A stretch of DNA of 10,709 bases. Origin: Bifidobacterium breve. Lineage in GTDB: Bacteria > Bacteroidota > Bacteroidia > Cytophagales > UBA9547. This document shows, in pieces, positions 6,699 through 10,709 of this stretch; the stretch's first letter is position 1, and every line of letters starts with the position of its first letter. A program made the translations under genes and the position numbers. The stretch is taken from positions 1 through 10,709 of the forward strand of contig CALPQG020000052.1 in assembly GCA_943325655.2 (NCBI GenBank). Reading direction: 5' to 3'. Below the pieces are notes generated by a model. It made no database searches. It saw only the letters and a program-made list of their open reading frames with translations, and was not told where the DNA came from.

Positions 6699-7892
6699 TT
6701 ATTTGTTAAACAAAAAATCACGGATATGTATATGCTTAACACCTTTATAATCGGTGGTAAATTCATCTGCAGAAACCACTATTTTTTCATAGTTATCTTC
6801 AATCTTCAATAAGTTTCCAAATTCTCTTTCTCTAACTTTTTCATCGGGTAACTGATAGGCAACTTGTATATATTTGGTTTCATTGCCTTTTTGAGCCACA
6901 AAATCAATTTCTCTATCCTGATGTTTTCCTACAAACACTTTGTAGTCCTGATATATTAATTGATTATACACCAAATTTTCAAATACGCTACCAATTTGTG
7001 CTCCTGTAAAAGGAATAATGGAATGTTTTAAACCTAAATCGGTAAAAAAGTATTTATCGTTTATTTCAAATCTTTTTTTACCAATAATATCTATACGTTC
7101 TACCTTATTTATAAAAAACGAACTACTTAGGTATTTTAAATAATTCATAACTGTATTTACTGATAAATGAACCCTTTGTGATTTCAAAAAATCGCTAATT
7201 TTATTAGAAGAAACATAGCTGCCTAAATTATCCGATAGGTATTCAACCAAACGATCTAAAAAATCAACATCTCTAATACTATACCTAGTTACAATATCTT
7301 TCAATATAATAGTGTTGTAAATACTTTTTAAATAACCGTAAACAACCTCATCGTTTAAGGGTAAATGGACTAAATAAGGTAACCCACCGTATCGTATGTA
7401 TTTATTTAATGTGTCGGTATTGTTGGGTAGTTTATGCAATTCAATAAATTCTGTGTACGTCAAACTATTGATATGAAACTCAATATACCTTCCCGAAAGA
7501 TGCGTAGCTAAATCACCCGACAACATATTGGCATTACTTCCCGTGCAATAAATATCTACCCCCTTCACCAACAATTGCCTTAAAGCAATTTCAAATTCAC
7601 TTATCTCCTGTATTTCATCTATAAATACATAATTGGATTGTTTAGGTTTTAATTGCGTTTCAACATATTCAAACAAATCGTCTGCATTTTTAATTTGTTT
7701 AAATTCATGTTGTTCCTTATTGATATAAATAGTATTTGCTTTTTTATCAAGCTGTTGCACCAAATGCTCTATTTGTTTCAACAAAATTGTTTTACCTACT
7801 CGCCTTTGCCCAGTAAGTACCTTTATCATTTCTTTACCTATATAAGGTTCTACTTTTTTTAAGTAGGAATTTCGCACAAACATACTATCCAT
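6699..7892 (-). CDS. AAA ATPase with C-terminal DUF4143 domain
   Basis: This is an intact P-loop ATPase of the AAA_14/DUF4143 type; the family's biological role is not established. Counting from the ATG at 7892 (397 residues), Walker A is G28-Q-R-R-V-G33-K34-T35, Walker B is Y88-V-F-I-D92-E93, a sensor-like strand reads YCTGSN (115-120) and an arginine lies in LSGR135. A helical middle with a winged-helix-like stretch (about 205-260) follows. The C-terminal DUF4143 region has E305-N, REID330-FVA and YIQVAYQL, which resembles a PD-(D/E)XK fold but lacks a clear E-x-K lysine, so nuclease activity is doubtful. A GTG at 7919 would extend it by nine residues (MLFLLKYFT), and an ATG at 7883 would give MFVRN, a typical family beginning; I chose 7892 as the first ATG. 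It stands alone on the minus strand, convergent with the Fic gene. The gene shows no damage. Confidence 0.88.
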   Translation of the reverse strand: MDSMFVRNSYLKKVEPYIGKEMIKVLTGQRRVGKTILLKQIEHLVQQLDKKANTIYINKEQHEFKQIKNADDLFEYVETQLKPKQSNYVFIDEIQEISEFEIALRQLLVKGVDIYCTGSNANMLSGDLATHLSGRYIEFHINSLTYTEFIELHKLPNNTDTLNKYIRYGGLPYLVHLPLNDEVVYGYLKSIYNTIILKDIVTRYSIRDVDFLDRLVEYLSDNLGSYVSSNKISDFLKSQRVHLSVNTVMNYLKYLSSSFFINKVERIDIIGKKRFEINDKYFFTDLGLKHSIIPFTGAQIGSVFENLVYNQLIYQDYKVFVGKHQDREIDFVAQKGNETKYIQVAYQLPDEKVREREFGNLLKIEDNYEKIVVSADEFTTDYKGVKHIHIRDFLFNK

Positions 7893-7974
7893 AGTGAAAT
7901 ATTTTAGTAAAAATAACACATATTTTCATTATACTGAAAACAATATTTACTTTTGTTAGCTAAATTTAATTATT

Positions 7975-8181
7975 TCAATCATCAGCTGTGGTAAAATTCA
8001 ATTTAAAATTGCCTTTTTCGTCAATTTTAGTGTTTGCAATAGCATAGTTTTGCAAACCATTAAAGCCTTGAAGGGTTATTTCTTGGTTTGCCATTGACTT
8101 ACAATTACCTGTAATGCTTTGTGCAAACAAATTTGTGCTACAAACCCCAAAAGCCAGAAAGATGAATAAGTTATATTTCAT
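7975..8181 (-). pseudogene. Truncated N-terminal fragment of a secreted TlpA/DUF4369-like protein
   Basis: The ATG at 8181 opens 68 codons: a clear signal peptide (MKYNLFIFLAFGVCSTNLFAQ, cleavage after FAQ) and then about 47 residues that begin a beta-rich domain (ITGNCKSMANQEITLQGFNG, later DEKGNFKLNFTTADD). The pattern IxG...ITLxGFNG...Dx.GxFxL resembles the N-terminal DUF4369-type domain of Bacteroidota TlpA-family thiol-disulfide oxidoreductases, which are usually several hundred residues long. The thioredoxin domain with its CxxC is missing; the frame ends two codons after TTAD and then the upstream region of the ATPase gene begins. An in-frame ATG at 8214 lies inside a repeat and is not a credible start. 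I read it as a relic left by an insertion or deletion, though a small secreted protein cannot be ruled out. Confidence 0.6.
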
Positions 8182-8209
8182 TATTAATTTTGTTAAACGA
8201 GCATTATTA

Positions 8210-8248
8210 CCCACACCTGACAGGTTTTAAAAACCTGTTAGGTGTGGG
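8210..8248. repeat. REP-like palindrome (39 bases)
   Basis: Nineteen-base arms CCCACACCTGACAGGTTTT (8210-8228) and AAAACCTGTTAGGTGTGGG (8230-8248) pair around one central A with a single G-T mismatch. Palindromes with the core ACCTGACAGGTTT are common dispersed elements in Bacteroidota genomes. It lies 28 bases upstream of the truncated TlpA-like gene and may have replaced its promoter, or act as a terminator for the VCBS gene. Confidence 0.8.
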
Positions 8249-8316
8249 GGCTTAGCTTGTACTCTTTATTTAGCAACTTTGGTGTAAGGCGAAACACCTG
8301 CCACAACAAATAAAAA

Positions 8317-8370
8317 CGGCAAGATGCTTTTTTCATAACAGTCACTAGGCTGGAGCCTAGCGACTGCGGG
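8317..8370. repeat. Composite repeat, copy A (22-base block plus hairpin)
   Basis: Bases 8317-8338 are identical to 9929-9950: CGGCAAGATGC, six T, CATAA. They are followed by a hairpin with 13-base arms, CAGTCACTAGGCT (8339-8351) and AGCCTAGCGACTG (8354-8366), one mismatch, loop GG. It lies 59 bases beyond the 3' end of the VCBS gene and could form a transcript-end hairpin, but there is no long U-run directly after it. Confidence 0.85.
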
Positions 8371-8428
8371 ATATTAGTGACTTCAATTGAATAAGTTGTT
8401 AAAAAAATTATAATTTTTACGAAAAATT

Positions 8429-9856
8429 CTATTGTTTGAAAATCTTTTTAGAAACCTTCACACCTACTTCATTTTCGATATTCACCAAATATAATCCTTT
8501 AGACAAGGTTTCTGTTGAGATGTAAATCGTATTATTCCCAGTGCTTACATGATGGTTTTGGTTATACATTACACTACCTTCACTTGATATCACACTTACG
8601 GCAAGCTTATCATTTTTAACAGAGGGATATTCAACATATACATAGTCATTTGATGGATTTGGATAAATTTTATATGCATTATTTTCTAATTGCTCACCCA
8701 CCCCAGTCGTTATGTTATTATTAATATATAATGAGGTTGTTAGCTGGCCAGCTATAAGAATATCTATTTTATTATCCCCATTAAAATCTGCCACTACTGA
8801 CCTCGTATAAGCCATATATTTTAAAGGCGTTCCTTTAGAAAATTGATTCAATCCTAAATTTTCATAAACCCGAGCCGAGTCTGAAATTCCAGTTCCTGAG
8901 AATCCAGTAATAAGTACATCATTATCGCCATCATTATCAAAATCAGCTAATTTCACATCTCCAGTCACAAGATTATTAAACTGAGCATTTGATTTTATAT
9001 AAACTCCTAAACCATTGTTTAAGTACAAATTAACAGATTTATGATTCATACCTGTCACAATAATTAAATCGAGATCTCCGTCTTTGTCTGAGTCTCCCAC
9101 TTCTATGTCTCCCATGTCATTCCCTTCAGGTATAGTATTTGAAGAAAGAGTATAATCTCCAAGTCCATTATTCAAATACAAATTGGTAAATGATGTATTA
9201 TTACTTGTAGTTCCTGAAAGAAAAAAATCTAAATCTTTATCATTATCACAATCTAAAAAAGCAACTTTCCCTGAATATTTAAGTGCAGGTAAATTGGCTG
9301 TAGTTTTTAAAACAAATTGAGCCGAACCCTCATTTTTATAAAGTTGTACAAAAGGATTTGAATTACGATAACCAGTGATAATGATATCCAAATCTTTGTC
9401 ATTGTCAATATCACCAAACTCAAAGTCGCCATCAGTACAAATGGGCAAACCATGATTTATTTTTTGAGTAAAATTACCATTACCATCATTCAGATAAAGT
9501 AAAGCATAATCCATTGGTCGCCAATCACGCCCTACATAAAACAAATCCAAATCGCCATCGCCATCTAAGTCGGCAAAATCAGCATGTGCCAAATCAAGAC
9601 CAACAAAGGATGTATTAGTTTTTCTGGTAAAATTTCCATTACCGTCATTCAGGTAAAGAGCTGCATCGAAATTAGGCCTATTTCCTGAAATAAATACATC
9701 CACATCTCCATCTCCATCCACATCTCCTTCAGCTACAGTACCATTTCGAGTTGAAATATTAATAAAAGATTGATTCGATTTTGTGAAACTCAAATTCTGA
9801 GAAAAAGCTGTTGTAATAGCTCCAAATACAAGTACGCTTAATGTTATTTTTTTCAT
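8429..9856 (-). CDS. Secreted seven-repeat FG-GAP/VCBS protein with T9SS C-terminal sorting domain
   Basis: This 475-residue protein is predicted to be exported by Sec and then across the outer membrane by the type IX system. Residues 1-19 are a signal peptide (MKKITLSVLVFGAITTAFS, cleavage before QN). Seven calcium-type DxDxDxD motifs begin at residues 45, 96, 149, 202, 255, 305 and 357 (for example DVDGDGDVD, DLDGDGDLD, DIDNDKDLD), each followed by a hydrophobic strand ending in G. The spacing of 50-53 residues fits a seven-bladed integrin-like beta-propeller. The last motif, DFNGDNKID, is the least regular. Residues 395-475 form a T9SS type A sorting domain (YKIYPNPSNDYVYVEYP, then LSKGLYLVNIENEVGVKVSK). 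There is no catalytic domain, so it is probably a surface adhesion or binding protein; the ligand is unknown. It stands alone between two copies of one composite repeat, with a plausible promoter upstream. Confidence 0.93.
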   Translation of the reverse strand: MKKITLSVLVFGAITTAFSQNLSFTKSNQSFINISTRNGTVAEGDVDGDGDVDVFISGNRPNFDAALYLNDGNGNFTRKTNTSFVGLDLAHADFADLDGDGDLDLFYVGRDWRPMDYALLYLNDGNGNFTQKINHGLPICTDGDFEFGDIDNDKDLDIIITGYRNSNPFVQLYKNEGSAQFVLKTTANLPALKYSGKVAFLDCDNDKDLDFFLSGTTSNNTSFTNLYLNNGLGDYTLSSNTIPEGNDMGDIEVGDSDKDGDLDLIIVTGMNHKSVNLYLNNGLGVYIKSNAQFNNLVTGDVKLADFDNDGDNDVLITGFSGTGISDSARVYENLGLNQFSKGTPLKYMAYTRSVVADFNGDNKIDILIAGQLTTSLYINNNITTGVGEQLENNAYKIYPNPSNDYVYVEYPSVKNDKLAVSVISSEGSVMYNQNHHVSTGNNTIYISTETLSKGLYLVNIENEVGVKVSKKIFKQ

Positions 9857-9889
9857 GGTTATTAATATTTAATATTTATACTATATTTA

Positions 9890-9918
9890 CAAAATAATGT
9901 TTGGTTAAATGGCTTCAA
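9890..9918 (-). promoter_or_regulatory. Candidate promoter for the VCBS protein gene
   Basis: On the minus strand TTG (9918-9916) lies 18 bases upstream of TTATTTTG (9897-9890), which matches TAnnTTTG at 7 of 8 key positions or better. The predicted start is about 27 bases before the ATG at 9856. The TTG sits at the centre of the palindrome at 9905-9927, so the repeat may supply part of the promoter. Confidence 0.4.
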
Positions 9919-9927
9919 GCCATTTAA
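9905..9927. repeat. Perfect 23-base palindrome
   Basis: TTAAATGGCTT (9905-9915) and AAGCCATTTAA (9917-9927) pair perfectly around one C. The palindrome abuts composite repeat copy B and lies 49 bases upstream of the VCBS gene. The matching position beside copy A carries a different sequence. Confidence 0.85.
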
Positions 9928-9928
9928 G

Positions 9929-9982
9929 CGGCAAGATGCTTTTTTCATAAGCGTCACTCGGCTGTAGCTGAGCGACTAAGGG
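9929..9982. repeat. Composite repeat, copy B (22-base block plus hairpin)
   Basis: Bases 9929-9950 are identical to 8317-8338 and in the same orientation. They are followed by a hairpin with arms GTCACTCGGCT (9953-9963) and AGCTGAGCGAC (9966-9976), loop GT, with two mismatches. The hairpin stem differs from copy A (CTAGGCT versus CTCGGCT) while keeping its ability to pair, as expected for a REP-like family. Confidence 0.85.
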
Positions 9983-9993
9983 TACATATTTTA

Positions 9994-10097
9994 TCTGAAT
10001 CAGAATTTACATAATTTGCATAATTTGCAGAATAATAACATTCTCTTTCAAACATAAAATTCTGATAATTCTTTCATTCTGTAAATTCTGATTCAGA
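9994..10097. repeat. Long inverted repeat with 18-base perfect arms
   Basis: TCTGAATCAGAATTTACA (9994-10011) is the exact reverse complement of 10080-10097, enclosing 68 bases of AT-rich sequence. Inside the left arm side, AATTTGC-type words recur (ATAATTTGC at 10011-10019 and again 9 bases on). No ORF lies inside. The element could form a large cruciform or RNA hairpin; similar CTGAATCAGAATTT elements recur in Bacteroidota spacers as far as I recall. It makes up most of the roughly 310-base gap between the VCBS and Fib_succ genes. Confidence 0.75.
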
Positions 10098-10137
10098 CAA
10101 TTACCCTACAGACTGTATCAAATCGCTACGCTAATCA

Positions 10138-10156
10138 CCCTTCGACAAGCTCAGGG
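10138..10156. repeat. Dispersed REP-type sequence CCCTTCGACAAGCTCAGGG
   Basis: This 19-base sequence, with CCCT/AGGG ends and an imperfect stem, is a word I know as a widely dispersed repeat in many bacterial genomes. Here it lies 10 bases past the stop of the Fib_succ protein gene on the minus strand and could form a weak hairpin at its transcript end. Confidence 0.6.
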
Positions 10157-10165
10157 TAAAAAGTA

Positions 10166-10709
10166 TCAATCCTTAAGGCAACGCACAGCGCTCCCGTCCG
10201 CCCGGTAGTTGGTGTACACGTTGGCATCGCTGCTATCGAAGTACAGGAGGCGAGAATTAGTACCGCTAACCGTACTGCACCAATAGTAGCCGCTGGTACC
10301 AACAACGTTGAGCGTACCATTGCTGCTGTAGCGGTCGCCCGACATGGGCAATTTAAGCGGAGAATTAATCGCGCCGGTTGCGTTGTTTTGTGCACTACCA
10401 GTTCCCCAAAAACCTGTACCTCCATTATTACGCTCGGCTTCCCACTCAGCTTCTATAGGTAAACGATACCCACTTGGGCAAGGATTGTTGGTACCACTTA
10501 CCCCCTGCCATAAATTCACGTTCTGACCGCTGCGCCAGTCGTAAGGAGCAGTACCATTCGTTATAAAAAGTGCATTCCCAGGAGTATCCGAAGAGGATAA
10601 TGTTTCGGTAGTACCATTTACAGCTGTGACTGTAGTAGCACTAGTCCAAGTGATAAGTTGATGCCCATCAGCACCACGTCCCCATTGGAACAAATCACCA
10701 TAAGCAAGG
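10166..10709 (-). CDS. Fib_succ_major (TIGR02145-type) domain protein, 5' part outside window
   Basis: The minus frame runs open from the window edge (reading LAYGDLFQWGRGADGHQL) to a TGA at 10166-10168; about 181 codons are visible and the start is outside. The visible part is the C-terminal two-thirds of a Fibrobacter succinogenes major paralogous domain: YGDLFQWGRGADGHQ, LSSSDTPGNALFI, DWRSGQNVNLWQGVSG, NPCPSGYRLPIEAEWEAE, SPLKLPMSGDRYSSNGTL, YYWCSTVSG and the terminal AVRCLKD. Such proteins are secreted or surface-exposed in Bacteroidota and Fibrobacteres; the function is unknown, and the fold is related to formylglycine-generating-enzyme/C-type-lectin-like domains by general resemblance. 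Base composition is clearly higher in GC than the VCBS gene beside it (32 of 60 G+C at 10201-10260 against 17 of 60 at 9001-9060), suggesting a different history. No T9SS domain follows; the protein ends with the domain. Confidence 0.88.
   Translation of the reverse strand, partial: LAYGDLFQWGRGADGHQLITWTSATTVTAVNGTTETLSSSDTPGNALFITNGTAPYDWRSGQNVNLWQGVSGTNNPCPSGYRLPIEAEWEAERNNGGTGFWGTGSAQNNATGAINSPLKLPMSGDRYSSNGTLNVVGTSGYYWCSTVSGTNSRLLYFDSSDANVYTNYRADGSAVRCLKD

Noticed and set aside
5577..7892. Fic plus AAA ATPase as a toxin-antitoxin pair.
   Set aside because: The genes are convergent with separate upstream regions, the Fic protein carries its own inhibitory motif, and the ATPase has no antitoxin features.
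10135..10425. Minus-strand ORF rich in Ala, Thr and Arg.
   Set aside because: It is an alternative frame of the Fib_succ_major gene and reads into the dispersed repeat at 10138-10156.

Overview
The window looks like chromosomal DNA of a member of the Bacteroidota. The evidence is a signal-peptide protein ending in a type IX secretion (T9SS) C-terminal sorting domain, a Fibrobacter-succinogenes-major-paralogous (Fib_succ_major) domain protein, promoter-like TAnnTTTG boxes in place of an E. coli style -10, no clear Shine-Dalgarno sequences, AT-rich DNA, and the gene order flippase - dUTPase - sugar nucleotidyltransferase - TPR protein, which recurs in this phylum. I cannot fix the genus.

Left third (1-4229, all minus strand): a compact housekeeping/envelope cluster, transcribed right to left. 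It holds a Wzx-like oligosaccharide flippase (2778-4229), dUTPase (2271-2702), a sugar-nucleotide transferase with a C-terminal left-handed beta-helix (1162-2166), and a secreted TPR protein (1155 down to the window edge, incomplete). A good -7 box lies just upstream of the flippase. Sugar activation and lipid-linked sugar export fit envelope polysaccharide synthesis; dut is a nucleotide-pool passenger.

Middle (4230-8250): an accessory region with signs of decay and insertion. It opens with a block of tandem near-palindromic repeats (4483-4605) that runs directly into a decapitated AAA+ ATPase/nuclease pseudogene (4601-5302), which also carries an in-frame TGA. Next come an intact Fic-family gene with an N-terminal winged helix and a His-to-Gln change in its catalytic motif (5577-6617), a convergent intact AAA/DUF4143 ATPase (6699-7892), and a signal-peptide fragment resembling the N-terminus of a TlpA/DUF4369 thiol-disulfide protein, cut short at its 3' end (7975-8181).

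Right part (8182-10709, minus strand): a secreted protein with seven evenly spaced FG-GAP/VCBS calcium-type repeats and a T9SS tail (8429-9856), flanked on both sides by direct copies of one composite repeat (22 identical bases plus a hairpin), then the C-terminal part of a higher-GC Fib_succ_major protein (10166-window end). The non-coding stretches here hold at least four distinct REP-like or hairpin repeat families.

I found no CRISPR array, rRNA, tRNA or recognisable transposase. The most interesting points are the non-canonical Fic protein with a palindrome just upstream, the repeat block fused to the pseudogene, and the repeat-flanked VCBS gene.
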